64,000 bases of DNA from Defluviitaleaceae bacterium (GTDB taxonomy: Bacteria > Bacillota > Clostridia > Lachnospirales > WQUN01): positions 37,191 to 101,190 of the forward strand of contig WRAN01000011.1 in NCBI GenBank assembly GCA_009780185.1. The letters are read 5' to 3'. Shown here in pieces: positions 52,570 to 61,905 of the stretch. The position numbers and the translations under genes are program-made. The notes beneath the pieces are model-generated. The model was not told the origin of the DNA. It made no database searches and was given only the letters and a program-made list of their open reading frames with translations. Numbering within the stretch: position 1 is the stretch's first letter; every line of letters starts with the position of its first letter.

Positions 52570-53490
52570 ATGTCTAAGCCCAAAAGCCGCAAGAAAAAGA
52601 GCGGTCAGTTTAAGAGGGAAATTCCGTTTTATTTGATGCTTCTGCCTGCACTTGTTATTTTGATTATTTATTCTTACTTGCCTATGGCGGGTATCATTAT
52701 GGCCTTTCAGAATTTTAGGCCCGTTCTTTCCTTCGCCAATTCGCCCTTTGTTGGGCTTGATAATTTTCGTTTTGTTATAAGTCTTCCGACCTTTCAGCGA
52801 GCCTTTCGCAATACTGCCATTATTGCCTTTTGGCGTATAGTTACCGGGCTTTCGGTTCCGCTTCTCTTGGCAATTTTGCTTAATGAGGTTAGGAAGAAAT
52901 GGTTTGCCCGTATGGTGCAGACTACGATTTTCCTGCCGTTTTTCCTTTCATGGGCGGTGCTTGGCGGGGTGGTTCGGGAGGTATTTTCTCTTGGCGGGCC
53001 TGTTAATCAGGTAATAGGGATTTTTGGCGGCGACCCTATAATGTTTATGGGGAGTAATACCTGGTTTAGGACTATCCTTGTAGGTACTCATACATGGCAA
53101 AGCATGGGTATAAATCTGATAATTTTCCTTGCGGCTATTACCAATATTGACACAGGGCAATACGAGGCCGCTGATATAGATGGGTGCAATAAGCTAAAGC
53201 AAGTGTGGCATATTACCTTGCCCGGGATGCTTCCTATTATCATTCTCCTTTCTACTTTGGCTATCGGTCAGCTTCTTAACGCCGGATTTGAACAGGTGTT
53301 GATGCTGTACAGCCCTATTGTGTACGAAACCGGAGATATTTTGGATACCCTTATTTATCGTATGGGGCTTGGGCAGCAGCTTTTTTCTCCTGCGGCGGCA
53401 ATCGGGCTTTTTAGGGGATTGTTATCTTTGGTGCTGGTAGGTATAGCGTACTGGTGTGCCTATAGGTTTAGCGATTACCGCATTTTCTAG
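52570..53490 (+). CDS. Sugar ABC transporter permease (LplB type)
   Basis: A 306-residue permease with a basic N-terminal tail (SKPKSRKKKSGQFKRE) and six spans. The EAA loop is QYEAADIDGCNKLKQVWHIT (about residues 197-216). It ends in RFSDYRIF, typical of LplB proteins. Start at 52570 follows GGAGGTG. It partners with the next gene, 11 bases away. No ATPase gene is present. Confidence 0.92.
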   Translation: MSKPKSRKKKSGQFKREIPFYLMLLPALVILIIYSYLPMAGIIMAFQNFRPVLSFANSPFVGLDNFRFVISLPTFQRAFRNTAIIAFWRIVTGLSVPLLLAILLNEVRKKWFARMVQTTIFLPFFLSWAVLGGVVREVFSLGGPVNQVIGIFGGDPIMFMGSNTWFRTILVGTHTWQSMGINLIIFLAAITNIDTGQYEAADIDGCNKLKQVWHITLPGMLPIIILLSTLAIGQLLNAGFEQVLMLYSPIVYETGDILDTLIYRMGLGQQLFSPAAAIGLFRGLLSLVLVGIAYWCAYRFSDYRIF

Positions 53491-53501
53491 GGGTGAGTGC
53501 A

Positions 53502-54428
53502 ATGACGAATAACTTGGTTAAGAGAAAAACCAGCAATAAAATAAAATCCAGCGCGAGCCGTAAGATGTTTACTGTCGGTAATACAATTTTCTTAATACTG
53601 ATTACGGTGCTTTGTGTCAGCCCAATGATTCATTTGCTGGCAGTGTCTTTATCTACCAATGTGTATGTAATTGCCGGACAGGTGAGTTTTTGGCCTCGTG
53701 GCTTTACTACTGCGGCATATCAGCATCTTGCTGTTCAGACTGAGTTTTTTCGGGCTTTATGGATATCTGTACAGCGGGTGGTGCTGGGTACTTCTATCAA
53801 TATGATTATGGTAGTTTTGGTGGCGTACCCGCTTTCTAAAGAAGTAAGTGTGTTTAGGGCGCGGACTGTGTTTGCTTGGATTTTTGCTTTTACTATGTTT
53901 TTTGGCGGCGGGCTTATTCCTATGTTCTTTGTAATTCAGCGTACCGGGATTATGGGGACTATTTGGGCATTGGTGCTTCCTGGGGCGATTAGTGTATGGC
54001 ATGCGGTTATGCTGCTTAATTTTTTCAGAGGAGTGCCTAAGGAGCTTGAAGAGGCCGCCCATATTGACGGGGCAGGGCATATGATTACCCTTGTCAAGGT
54101 ATTTTTGCCACTTTCTCTTCCGGCACTGGCGACGATTCTTTTATTTACAACGGTAGGGCATTGGAATTCTTGGTTTGACGGTATGATTTTTATGCGGTCT
54201 CCTGCGGACTTTCCTCTTTCTACTTATCTTGCTATGCTGGTAATGCAGGCAGATACTGCTGCTCGTGTATTGCTTACGCCGGAGGAGATAATGGCTTTGG
54301 CAGAAGTAGATGACAGGACAATAAGAATCGCGCAAATTTTCCTAGGGGCGCTTCCGATTATGATGGTTTATCCTTTCTTGCAGCGGTATTTTATTAAGGG
54401 CATAGTAGTTGGTAGTGTAAAAGGATAA
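53502..54428 (+). CDS. Sugar ABC transporter permease (LplC/MalG type)
   Basis: A 308-residue permease with six spans. The EAA motif is ELEEAAHIDGAGHMITLVKV (about residues 183-202) and the C-terminus FIKGIVVGSVKG is typical of LplC. Start at 53502 follows GGGGTGAG; a GTG at 53493 is in frame but less likely. It precedes the GH27 gene by 15 bases. Confidence 0.92.
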   Translation: MTNNLVKRKTSNKIKSSASRKMFTVGNTIFLILITVLCVSPMIHLLAVSLSTNVYVIAGQVSFWPRGFTTAAYQHLAVQTEFFRALWISVQRVVLGTSINMIMVVLVAYPLSKEVSVFRARTVFAWIFAFTMFFGGGLIPMFFVIQRTGIMGTIWALVLPGAISVWHAVMLLNFFRGVPKELEEAAHIDGAGHMITLVKVFLPLSLPALATILLFTTVGHWNSWFDGMIFMRSPADFPLSTYLAMLVMQADTAARVLLTPEEIMALAEVDDRTIRIAQIFLGALPIMMVYPFLQRYFIKGIVVGSVKG

Positions 54429-54443
54429 AAAGGATTGATGTAT

Positions 54444-55898
54444 ATGAAAAGGCTTCCGCCGATTATGGGCTGGTCCACATGGAACCAGTTTAAACAAGAC
54501 ATATCAGAAGAGGCAGTTTTGGGTGTAGCTAAGGCCATTAGAGATAATGGCCTTTTGGCCGCTGGTTACAGCTATATAAACCTGGATGACTGTTGGCAAG
54601 CCAGCCAGCGAGACGAAAATAAGCGGTTATCCTTCGACATTGGGCGCTTTCCCGGTAAGGATGGTATTGTAGCAAAGCTTAACGAGTTGGGCTTTAAGGC
54701 CGGAATATATTCCTCCAGCGGAAGCCTTACCTGTGAAGATATGCCCGGAAGCTATGGGTATGAGGATTTGGACGCTCAGACCTTTGCCGCTTGGGGCTTC
54801 GAATACTTGAAATATGACTACTGCCATGTTGTGGACTTGCCTACAGACCCTCACTATAAAGGAAATAATTTTGCCACAGAGGCTCCCCCTATATTGTATA
54901 TAGGTATATCGTCGGATGATGGTGAGGTTGTTATACCTGCATGTGAAGGAGAAATTACATCCCCCGCAAGACTTAGGGAAGGAGCCGTACATGGCCTGGA
55001 CTGCCCTCGCGCGGCGTGTGCTTTTACTGTTAATATGCCAAAAGCTGGGCGATATCAAGTGGCTATCGGTTACATAAAGAAGAGGTCACATCATAGGCAG
55101 TTTCTTTTAATGTCTGTGGATGGCGTTCCTTCTGCCCAAGTGTGGTTTCCTCCTACTAGCGGTTGGAACTCGCCAAGTCGCGTAATGGCGATGGTGGATT
55201 TGCGGGCAGGTAAAAATACACTTACCCTTACAAACCCTATACGCAGCCAGCGGGACGATTCAATGTTGCGTTATACACGCATGGGAGATGCGTTAAAAAA
55301 GGCCGCGTTACTTCACGGGCGACCTATCTTCTTCGCGGTTTGCGAGCATGGTCGGACCGCTCCCTGGGAATGGGCCGGGGATGTTGCGTCATCCTGGCGG
55401 GTATCTGGGGATATTAGTCCAACTTGGGAATCAATGATTGGGAATTATGAAATCGCGGCAGACCTATACAAATACCAAAAGCCGGGCGCGTACAACGACC
55501 CTGATATGTTGGAAGTAGGGATAGGAAGCTTAACCGAGGAGGAGAACCGCAGCCATTTTATACTGTGGTGTATGCTAAGTGCGCCCTTGATTTTGGGGCT
55601 GGATGTACGTACAGCGGATGAAAAAACTTTGGCACTGATCTCCGACCCGAAGCTTATTGCCATAAATCAAGACCCGCTTTTGCAGCAGGCTACTCGGACA
55701 AAGCTCGCCGATGATTTAGATTTGCTGATTAAGTCACTGATTAATGGCAGATTTGCGGTGTGTCTGTTTAATAAATCTGATAAAGAAATAACAAATGTGA
55801 CTTTGCCTTCTTGGGCTGAGGTAGGCGCAGGGTTAAATATCCCTGTAATTGCTCCTCATGGGGTTTCACTTCATTTTCTGGGAAGTCTGGAAAGATAG
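54444..55898 (+). CDS. GH27 alpha-galactosidase with an internal beta-domain insertion, cytoplasmic
   Basis: The 484-residue protein opens with PPIMGWSTWNQFKQDISEE and YSYINLDDCWQ, typical of GH27. The nucleophile aspartate is in EYLKYDYCHV (about residue 127) and the acid/base aspartate in YNDPDMLEVG (about 355). Between them, about residues 145-280, lies an extra segment (ILYIGISSDDGEVVIPACEG, AGRYQVAIGY, RAGKNTLTLTNP) that looks like a CBM6/35-type beta-sandwich inserted into the barrel. No signal peptide, so it cleaves imported substrates. AAGGA lies 9 bases before the ATG at 54444; ATG at 54438 is possible. Confidence 0.85.
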   Translation: MKRLPPIMGWSTWNQFKQDISEEAVLGVAKAIRDNGLLAAGYSYINLDDCWQASQRDENKRLSFDIGRFPGKDGIVAKLNELGFKAGIYSSSGSLTCEDMPGSYGYEDLDAQTFAAWGFEYLKYDYCHVVDLPTDPHYKGNNFATEAPPILYIGISSDDGEVVIPACEGEITSPARLREGAVHGLDCPRAACAFTVNMPKAGRYQVAIGYIKKRSHHRQFLLMSVDGVPSAQVWFPPTSGWNSPSRVMAMVDLRAGKNTLTLTNPIRSQRDDSMLRYTRMGDALKKAALLHGRPIFFAVCEHGRTAPWEWAGDVASSWRVSGDISPTWESMIGNYEIAADLYKYQKPGAYNDPDMLEVGIGSLTEEENRSHFILWCMLSAPLILGLDVRTADEKTLALISDPKLIAINQDPLLQQATRTKLADDLDLLIKSLINGRFAVCLFNKSDKEITNVTLPSWAEVGAGLNIPVIAPHGVSLHFLGSLER

Positions 55899-55937
55899 TG
55901 TTTGGATATTTACCTATCATATGGTAGTATGTCTCGT

Positions 55938-55963
55938 AAGGGGCGCACAGCGCGCTCCTTTTG
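55938..55963 (+). terminator. Terminator after the GH27 gene
   Basis: AAGGGGCGC and GCGCTCCTT (one mismatch) with a short loop, followed by TTG; weak T tail. It ends the second sugar operon shortly before cvpA. Confidence 0.55.
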
Positions 55964-55985
55964 AACCCCGTTATGAGGTGAATGT

Positions 55986-56690
55986 ATGAATACACTTGAT
56001 TTTATAATGATTGGAATACTGGCTTTATGTGCCTTTATAGGCTTTAGAAAAGGGCTTGTGCGCACCTTGTATCGGTTTGTGTCCTTTGCCCTTGCGATTT
56101 TTTTGGCTACTCGATTGCAGCCTGTTGTGGCCCGGTGGCTTAGGGATTCATTTATATATGTAAATATCAGGGAACGTATTGCCGGGGCTACCAATATGGA
56201 GGGGGTTTTTAGAGAATACGCTCCTAGTCCTGGCATTAGTGATGTCATGCGTAGCAGTAATATGATCAATGCCCTGCCTGTGCCTCAATCTATGAGGGAG
56301 AGCATATATAACGCCAATACGCCCGATATGTTTGAGCTTCTTAGGGTAAGTACGATTGAGGATTTTATTGCCGGTTTTTTTGCCAATATTGTGATAAACG
56401 TAATTTCGCTACTGGTTGTATTTATTTTAGTGCTGTTGATTTTACATTTTGTGGGTAAGGCCTTGAAAATCGTAGATATGATTCCTGTGGTCAACTCCTT
56501 TAACCGGGGCGGCGGGCTTATTGCTGGGGTACTTATTGGTGCCGGTGTTGTGTGGATTGGGCTTTTTATTGTGATAATGTTCTTCTCATCCGGGATTAAC
56601 GAGACCTTCTATGGGCTTTTGCAGGGTTCGGTACTTACGCGGTGGCTTATAAATAATGGATGGCTGTACGGCCGATTTACTGCGGTGTAG
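55986..56690 (+). CDS. CvpA family membrane protein
   Basis: The 234-residue protein begins with NTLDFIMIGILALCAFIGFRKGLVRTLY in two parts, the CvpA signature of an N-terminal span followed by GFRKGL. Three or four more spans follow, with GKALKIVDMIPVVNSFNRGG between the last two, also conserved in the family. Homologues are linked to colicin V production and cell-surface or biofilm traits; the biochemical role is unknown. GAGGTGAA precedes the ATG. Confidence 0.85.
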   Translation: MNTLDFIMIGILALCAFIGFRKGLVRTLYRFVSFALAIFLATRLQPVVARWLRDSFIYVNIRERIAGATNMEGVFREYAPSPGISDVMRSSNMINALPVPQSMRESIYNANTPDMFELLRVSTIEDFIAGFFANIVINVISLLVVFILVLLILHFVGKALKIVDMIPVVNSFNRGGGLIAGVLIGAGVVWIGLFIVIMFFSSGINETFYGLLQGSVLTRWLINNGWLYGRFTAV

Positions 56691-56692
56691 TT

Positions 56693-57253
56693 GTGGATAA
56701 GATAAAATGGGGGGATTTTTTTAGTAAAGATGCCCTTGCGCTGGTAAGTATGAAGAGGCTCTTCCTTTTGGGGAATATGGGCCTTTTTGTTATCGTTGCG
56801 ATTTTTATTATGCATCCTGCTTTTGCGTCCTGGCGTGATAGCCAGGAACAACTAGCACGGCAACAAGAAACTCGTGATAGGCTTTTACAAGAAATGCTGT
56901 GGTATGAAGGGCTTCTGGAAGAAGTTATGGAAAGCCCTTTTGCAAAAGTTGTGCCGTATGAAAATATTGCGGCAACTATGGATGCTATAAATAATTTGGC
57001 TTTGGGGCATGATATGGAAGTGACCCAGTTTATCGTGGCGGAGCCGATTATCCTGGACTCCATTTTCGAAGAGGAATATCTAGTTGAGATTAGGGTCGCG
57101 GCAACTTTTGTTGGAACAGGAGGATATGGATTTATCCGAGAGCTTAACGAAATACCTGTGTTTGCGCGTACAGTGAGAGTTGTTTTTTTGGATGAAGGCG
57201 GTTCAGATTTGGTTTTAGAGCTATCTTTATTTGGGAGGCGAAGTCCGCATTAG
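56693..57253 (+). CDS. PilO-like single-span membrane protein
   Basis: A 186-residue protein with one membrane span (about residues 25-45, LFVIVAIFIMHPAFA), a coiled coil (SQEQLARQQETRDRLLQEML) and a C-terminal alpha/beta domain (YLVEIRVAATFVGTGGYGFI, RTVRVVFLDEG). This order is that of PilO/GspM pilus-assembly subunits. The start is unclear: GTG at 56693, 2 bases after the cvpA stop, is preferred, with ATG at 56660 or 56750 as alternatives. No other pilus genes are in the window. Confidence 0.6.
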   Translation: MDKIKWGDFFSKDALALVSMKRLFLLGNMGLFVIVAIFIMHPAFASWRDSQEQLARQQETRDRLLQEMLWYEGLLEEVMESPFAKVVPYENIAATMDAINNLALGHDMEVTQFIVAEPIILDSIFEEEYLVEIRVAATFVGTGGYGFIRELNEIPVFARTVRVVFLDEGGSDLVLELSLFGRRSPH

Positions 57254-57411
57254 GGCATAATTTATTTTTTACATAATATACTAAGCTTGGGCTAATTATT
57301 TAGGATACAAAAGTGCTGCACGGAGATAATAAATTCACAGCCTAGTTTTTCGTAAAAGCTGATGTATTTATTATGATTAATAAAGTGCATTTTATGTAAG
57401 GGGGAGCTAAG

Positions 57412-57678
57412 ATGCGCGTTTTTTTAGATCAGACTACAGTAAGGCCTGAGCTTACAGATGTAAGTTGTAATGTTTGTGGGCGCGATGTGGACAAAAATGT
57501 ATCCGGCTACTTTGAGGATCATCTGACTATATCAAAGTCATGGGGGTATCATTCGCCTTATGATGGAGAAATCCACGCAATTGACGTATGTGTGGATTGC
57601 TATGCCGATTGGACGGCTCAATTTGAGATACCGCCTAAGGTGAGTAGTTATTTTCATCTGCAAATGTGTGAAGGGTAA
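57412..57678 (+). CDS. Small zinc-finger-like protein, unknown function
   Basis: An 88-residue cytoplasmic protein with CNVCGRD (about residue 19) and CVDCYADW (about 64), two CxxC pairs that could bind one zinc ion, around a central segment LTISKSWGYHSPYDGEIHAI. I recognise the pattern from short clostridial proteins of unknown role. AAGGGGGAG precedes the ATG. It is not close to other genes, with 158 bases upstream of no clear content. Confidence 0.65.
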   Translation: MRVFLDQTTVRPELTDVSCNVCGRDVDKNVSGYFEDHLTISKSWGYHSPYDGEIHAIDVCVDCYADWTAQFEIPPKVSSYFHLQMCEG

Positions 57679-57701
57679 GTTGCCCCGCCAAGCTCAAAAA
57701 A

Positions 57702-57753
57702 AGGAGCTGTCTTGCGAAAGTCAAAAACATTGGGATTCGCAAGACAGCCCCTT
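57702..57753. terminator. Bidirectional terminator between the zinc protein and GH2 genes
   Basis: GAGCTGTCTTGCGAA (57704-57718) and TTCGCAAGACAGCCC (57736-57750) form a long stem with A-rich sequence upstream. Both flanking genes converge on it. Confidence 0.8.
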
Positions 57754-57787
57754 AGGGGAATTGGGTTTTGTGCGGGGGTACATATAA

Positions 57788-60220
57788 TTAAACTGTATAG
57801 ATAATTCTTTCGCCTAAATTAAGTCCCTTAGCGGTGGCGCTAAGTTTTACTGTGCCGGGATTTAAAGCAGCTTGTAATATAATAGAAGCAATACCTCCTT
57901 GAGTGTATACCGGATTTTCACCAATGAGATGTGCATCCCCTTCTGCTTTAAAGGTTATTTGATGGATGTCCCATGGGACGATGGTGCCATTTTTATCTAT
58001 GACTTTGGCATGCACAAAAATAAAGTCTGAGCCGTCTGCAGTCAATGCCACATCTTGTGTATCTGCATCAATGCAAATATTTAAAGCTTCCTCTGGTGTT
58101 ATTCTTTCGTCGCGGGCAACTTCTTTGCCGTCTATATATCCAATGGCTGTAAGTTTGCCCCTTTCAAATGGGATATTGGTAAATGTAAAGGGTGCATGTG
58201 CCAGATGCTTGCAATTTCCGCCGTCAAAATAAAGATCTTCATCTATCATTTCATTAATGAAATCGTTGGGGATAGCTTTCTGATCTTCGACTCCTTTTTG
58301 TTCCATCCAATAAGCTGGGTCAGACAGTTTTCTATTTAGTTTGTAATCGCTATCCTCGCCATTGTCGCATTTTTTTCGGTTAATTAAATTGCCGTTTACA
58401 TATAGCTCTAATTCTTCGCAGTTGGAATATACTACAAGCTTTGGCGTCTCTTTTGCCCAATAAGTCGCTATAAATACCATGGCATCCTTTAAAGCCGTAG
58501 CATCAACCTGGCTTTGATAAAAGTAATAGCTGAACTTTGGGCGACGGAAAATATCCCATACCCCGCTTTTGCATTGTGGGATTGTTGGGGAGTAGCCACG
58601 GTTGTAATCCATGCCTACCCACACTGAATCGCCTAACACTAGCCCTAGGCCTCGTGTCCGGTTATGGGTCCACTGCATATTCCAAGCACTAACAAGCAGG
58701 GCTTTTTCTCCATTTTCTCTAACTTGGCGAGTTGTGCTGTGATTACCGCCAAACTCCCAGTCACCATATTCTCGTGTAAAGGAGGGTTTGTCCGGTAAAA
58801 AATCTCTGTCGTAGAAATGGGTAGCGCTATTCCAGCCTATAAAGGGTATGTCAAGTCCTACATATTCAGGGTCTTTTCGCCCCAATGTATCTCCACATGT
58901 AAACATTTGCCTGCCAGGGTATTCCTCGTGGGCCACTTCATGGCATTGGCGGAAGAATTGGTCAGTTGCGCCGCTCCATTCCCCGAATTTTGTGTCGCTG
59001 GTATCACCGGTTTCATTTAAGCTTACTTCCCACATGATAATGCTTGGATGGTTCCTGTCTCGCCTTATCATATCCCGGATATTTTGCAATACAATATCTT
59101 TAAATATACCTTCATTGCAAAACTGCCAGCCTGGTGTCGGCTCTACTGCCATAAGGCCTAGACGGTCACATGCATCTATAAAGGCAGGTGATTGAGGATA
59201 ATGTCCCAGGCGTACAAAATTAAACCCGGCATCCTTTAATAACTTAGCTTCACGATATTGGGCATTGTCTGAGGCTGCATTTCCTAAGTATGGGTATTGC
59301 TGATGGCGGTTTGCCCCACGTATCCATAGCTTTTTTCCGTTGATACTAAAGCCATCCTGTCTGGAAAATGCAATGCTTCTTATGCCAATAGAAGTATCTA
59401 AGGTATCGGAAACAGAGTAATGGGTTGAAACCTCGGATTTTAGTGTATATAAATGTGGTGAGTCCGGATGCCACAATTTCGGATTTTTTACATGAAGAAC
59501 CTCAGAAAAAGCCATCTCGCCGCCTGGCTCAATAACTCCGGTAAGACCTGCGTTTTCACGTACAATAACCCCCGCTCTATCTAGCAGGGTTGTTTCTAAT
59601 GTGACAGTTTCTCTTTTATCTCCGGTATTGACTACATGGGTTGAGACATGTACGCAGGCCGAATGTTCAGAGACATCTTCATACCGAACAAAGACCCCGC
59701 CACCTGCTATTTTGTTGGCATAAATCTCGTTGGAGATATGGATATTGTTTACAGCATGAAGCCATACATTTCTATAAAGCCCACCAAAATAGGAGAAATC
59801 CAACTTTTCAAGAGGCTTTCCCGGAGGTATATCTGAGTTATCCCTATTATCAAGTCGGACTGCTATTATATTTTCGCAGTCGATGTCAACATCAGATATA
59901 TCAATAATAAACGGCAAATATCCACCCATGTGGGTTAGTTTATGCTTTCCGTTTACCCATACCTCGGCTACTTGCATTGCGGCTTCAAATTCTATATACA
60001 GCTTCTTTCCCTTGTAGGAAGAATCTAGCGCTAAATGCTTGCGATACCAGCAGATTCCTTGGAAGTGATGAACGACATTGACTTCTTCGACTAGTGGTGT
60101 ATGGGGTAGGTGAACTGTGTCCCAGTGATTGTCAGCAAAATCTATATCATGAGCCCCTGGGGCATCTCCTTTGTGGAATTGCCAATATTGGTTAAGCTTC
60201 AACTTTATACGGTTAGTCAT
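57788..60220 (-). CDS. Glycoside hydrolase family 2 enzyme, probably beta-galactosidase
   Basis: The 810-residue cytoplasmic enzyme has the GH2 layout: sugar-binding domain (CWYRKHLALDSSYKGKKLYI, EVWVNGKHKLTHMGGYLPF), Ig-like domain, then TIM barrel with RGANRHQQYPYLGNA, NFVRLGHYPQ, acid/base Glu in WEVSLNETGD (about residue 398) and nucleophile Glu in FTREYGDWEFG (about 490). Two more beta domains complete it. The activity could also be beta-glucuronidase- or other GH2-type. GGAGG precedes the ATG. It follows the aldo/keto reductase by 20 bases on the same strand. Confidence 0.85.
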   Translation of the reverse strand: MTNRIKLKLNQYWQFHKGDAPGAHDIDFADNHWDTVHLPHTPLVEEVNVVHHFQGICWYRKHLALDSSYKGKKLYIEFEAAMQVAEVWVNGKHKLTHMGGYLPFIIDISDVDIDCENIIAVRLDNRDNSDIPPGKPLEKLDFSYFGGLYRNVWLHAVNNIHISNEIYANKIAGGGVFVRYEDVSEHSACVHVSTHVVNTGDKRETVTLETTLLDRAGVIVRENAGLTGVIEPGGEMAFSEVLHVKNPKLWHPDSPHLYTLKSEVSTHYSVSDTLDTSIGIRSIAFSRQDGFSINGKKLWIRGANRHQQYPYLGNAASDNAQYREAKLLKDAGFNFVRLGHYPQSPAFIDACDRLGLMAVEPTPGWQFCNEGIFKDIVLQNIRDMIRRDRNHPSIIMWEVSLNETGDTSDTKFGEWSGATDQFFRQCHEVAHEEYPGRQMFTCGDTLGRKDPEYVGLDIPFIGWNSATHFYDRDFLPDKPSFTREYGDWEFGGNHSTTRQVRENGEKALLVSAWNMQWTHNRTRGLGLVLGDSVWVGMDYNRGYSPTIPQCKSGVWDIFRRPKFSYYFYQSQVDATALKDAMVFIATYWAKETPKLVVYSNCEELELYVNGNLINRKKCDNGEDSDYKLNRKLSDPAYWMEQKGVEDQKAIPNDFINEMIDEDLYFDGGNCKHLAHAPFTFTNIPFERGKLTAIGYIDGKEVARDERITPEEALNICIDADTQDVALTADGSDFIFVHAKVIDKNGTIVPWDIHQITFKAEGDAHLIGENPVYTQGGIASIILQAALNPGTVKLSATAKGLNLGERIIYTV

Positions 60221-60240
60221 TATACCTCCGATAATAGTTT

Positions 60241-61074
60241 CTAGAAGTCGAAATTATTCGGGTCTCCTCCGAAGCGTGCGTCTTGGTTTAGTGCGTCGAT
60301 GGCGACTATCTCATCTGATGTAAGTTTAAAGTCAAATACATCAATGTTGGCCTTTATGCGGCTTGGGGTTACGGATTTGGGTATGCATACTATTCCTAAG
60401 TCGATGTTCCAGCGTAGTATTATTTGTGCGGTGGATTTATTGTATTTGTTTGCAATTTTTTGTAATGTTGGGTTTTCTAGCAGGTTGTCTTTATTTTCTG
60501 GCTTACTGCCGCCTAGAGGCCCCCAGGATTGCGGGGTTATTCCGTATTTTTTGCAGGTTTCTAATACTGGCTTTCTGGTTAGTAGGGGATGCATTTCGTA
60601 TTGGTTTAAAGCTGGGACAACACTCCAAACCTTGGCTATATCTTCAATGTGATTAGGCATGAAGTTGCTTACGCCTATTGCCTTTGTTCTGCCAGATGCA
60701 TAGATTTTTTCCATTGCAAGCCAGGTATCTACATAGCGGCCTTTTACCGGCCAGTGGATTAGATATAAGTCTACATAATCTACCCCTAAGTCTTGGAGGC
60801 TTTTGTTAAAAGTTTCTTCTGGGTTGCCGGTGCGCTGTACTTCATTCCATAGTTTTGTTGTTAGGAAGATATCTTTCCGTTTTACACCGCTTTCTTTTAT
60901 CGCTTGGCCTACGGCTTTTTCATTGCCATAGATTGCCGCGGTATCTATGCTGCGGTAGCCTTCTGCAAGGGCTGTTGTTACAGCATCTACGCATACTTGA
61001 CCATCCTCAACTTTGAATACCCCAAAGCCTAGCATTGGCATTTTGATGCCGTTGTTTAAATTTACATATTCCAT
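60241..61074 (-). CDS. NADPH-dependent aldo/keto reductase (2,5-diketogluconate reductase type)
   Basis: A 277-residue AKR barrel: MPMLGFGVFKVEDG, RSIDTAAIYGNEKAVG (catalytic Asp and Tyr, about 45-51), LTTKLWNEV (Lys), VDLYLIHWPVKG (His) and the cofactor-binding IPKSVTPSRIKAN near the C-terminus, where Lys and Arg bind the NADP phosphate. It lacks the iron-sulfur extension of the reductase at 16252. AAAGGAG precedes the ATG. As first gene of the unit with GH2, it may reduce the sugar released by that enzyme; this is inference. Confidence 0.9.
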   Translation of the reverse strand: MEYVNLNNGIKMPMLGFGVFKVEDGQVCVDAVTTALAEGYRSIDTAAIYGNEKAVGQAIKESGVKRKDIFLTTKLWNEVQRTGNPEETFNKSLQDLGVDYVDLYLIHWPVKGRYVDTWLAMEKIYASGRTKAIGVSNFMPNHIEDIAKVWSVVPALNQYEMHPLLTRKPVLETCKKYGITPQSWGPLGGSKPENKDNLLENPTLQKIANKYNKSTAQIILRWNIDLGIVCIPKSVTPSRIKANIDVFDFKLTSDEIVAIDALNQDARFGGDPNNFDF

Positions 61075-61145
61075 GGAAATACTCCTTTCATACTTAATGA
61101 GGGCGCTGCCCTGCAGGGACGCGTATCACGCACCGATTCTGTGGT

Positions 61146-61174
61146 ATTCTATAATAAATCCCAGCTTATTACAA
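61146..61174 (-). promoter_or_regulatory. Promoter of the aldo/keto reductase-GH2 unit
   Basis: Reading the minus strand, TTGTAA (61174-61169), 17 bases, TAGAAT (61151-61146). The 72-base leader after it contains a GC-rich palindrome around CCCTGCAGGG. Confidence 0.65.
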
Positions 61175-61207
61175 TTGCGTTAAAAGCTTTATGTTTCTGG
61201 GCGTGTG

Positions 61208-61216
61208 TGCTATACT
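61208..61216 (+). promoter_or_regulatory. Extended -10 promoter element of lepB
   Basis: TGCTATACT has the TGn extension before TATACT. No good -35 box is seen. It lies 36 bases before the lepB start. Confidence 0.5.
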
Positions 61217-61251
61217 CAAGTAGTCTAAACTATTTATCTTGAGGTAATTAA

Positions 61252-61896
61252 ATGATTGATCCGAAAAAACCACCAAAGATATATTACAAGCCCGTTGTGC
61301 GTGCGCCGATAGTAAAAGAAGATGATACTCCAGATGTAAAAAAAGAACTATGGCAGGAGGCCCTAAGTTGGGCCAAAACTATAATTATCACTCTTTTACT
61401 GGCTTTTGCTATCAACAACTTTGTAATTGTTAACGCTCAAGTGCCAACAGGTAGTATGGAAGATACTATACGTACCAATGACCGTATTGTAGCTTTTCGG
61501 CTATCTTATTTATTTCGCTCGCCTCAGCGTTATGATATTGTTGTTTTTAGGGGGCCGGAGGGGGACCCTACTCTTTATGTAAAGCGTATACTTGGGCTTC
61601 CTGGGGATAGGCTTATCATCCAGGATGGTCATGTGTTTGTTAATGGGTCTCAGATACCGGAGAGATATGATTTTGTAAAAGGTGACCTTATTGGAAATCA
61701 TGGTGTGTTTAACGCCGAGACTGAAAGGCTTGAGCCTTTTGTGATACCTGATGGGCATTTCTTTGTTCTGGGGGATTATCGAACTAACTCTGTGGACTCA
61801 CGTCAATGGAGCGAGACTTTTATACCACGAGGTAGAATCTTGGGACGAGTAGCGTTTAGGTACTTTCCTGGGTTTGCTAATTTAATGAATCAATAG
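61252..61896 (+). CDS. lepB: Signal peptidase I
   Basis: It removes signal peptides of exported proteins outside the membrane. The 214-residue protein has a charged cytoplasmic tail, one span (about residues 43-62), the catalytic serine Ser68 in QVPTGSMEDTI, the lysine Lys111 in TLYVKRILGLPGD and the C-terminal box FFVLGDYRTNSVDSRQW. This single-span form is typical of Gram-positives. TTGAGG precedes the ATG. DUF1858 follows 9 bases later. Confidence 0.95.
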   Translation: MIDPKKPPKIYYKPVVRAPIVKEDDTPDVKKELWQEALSWAKTIIITLLLAFAINNFVIVNAQVPTGSMEDTIRTNDRIVAFRLSYLFRSPQRYDIVVFRGPEGDPTLYVKRILGLPGDRLIIQDGHVFVNGSQIPERYDFVKGDLIGNHGVFNAETERLEPFVIPDGHFFVLGDYRTNSVDSRQWSETFIPRGRILGRVAFRYFPGFANLMNQ

Positions 61897-61905
61897 GAGG
61901 TTTGT

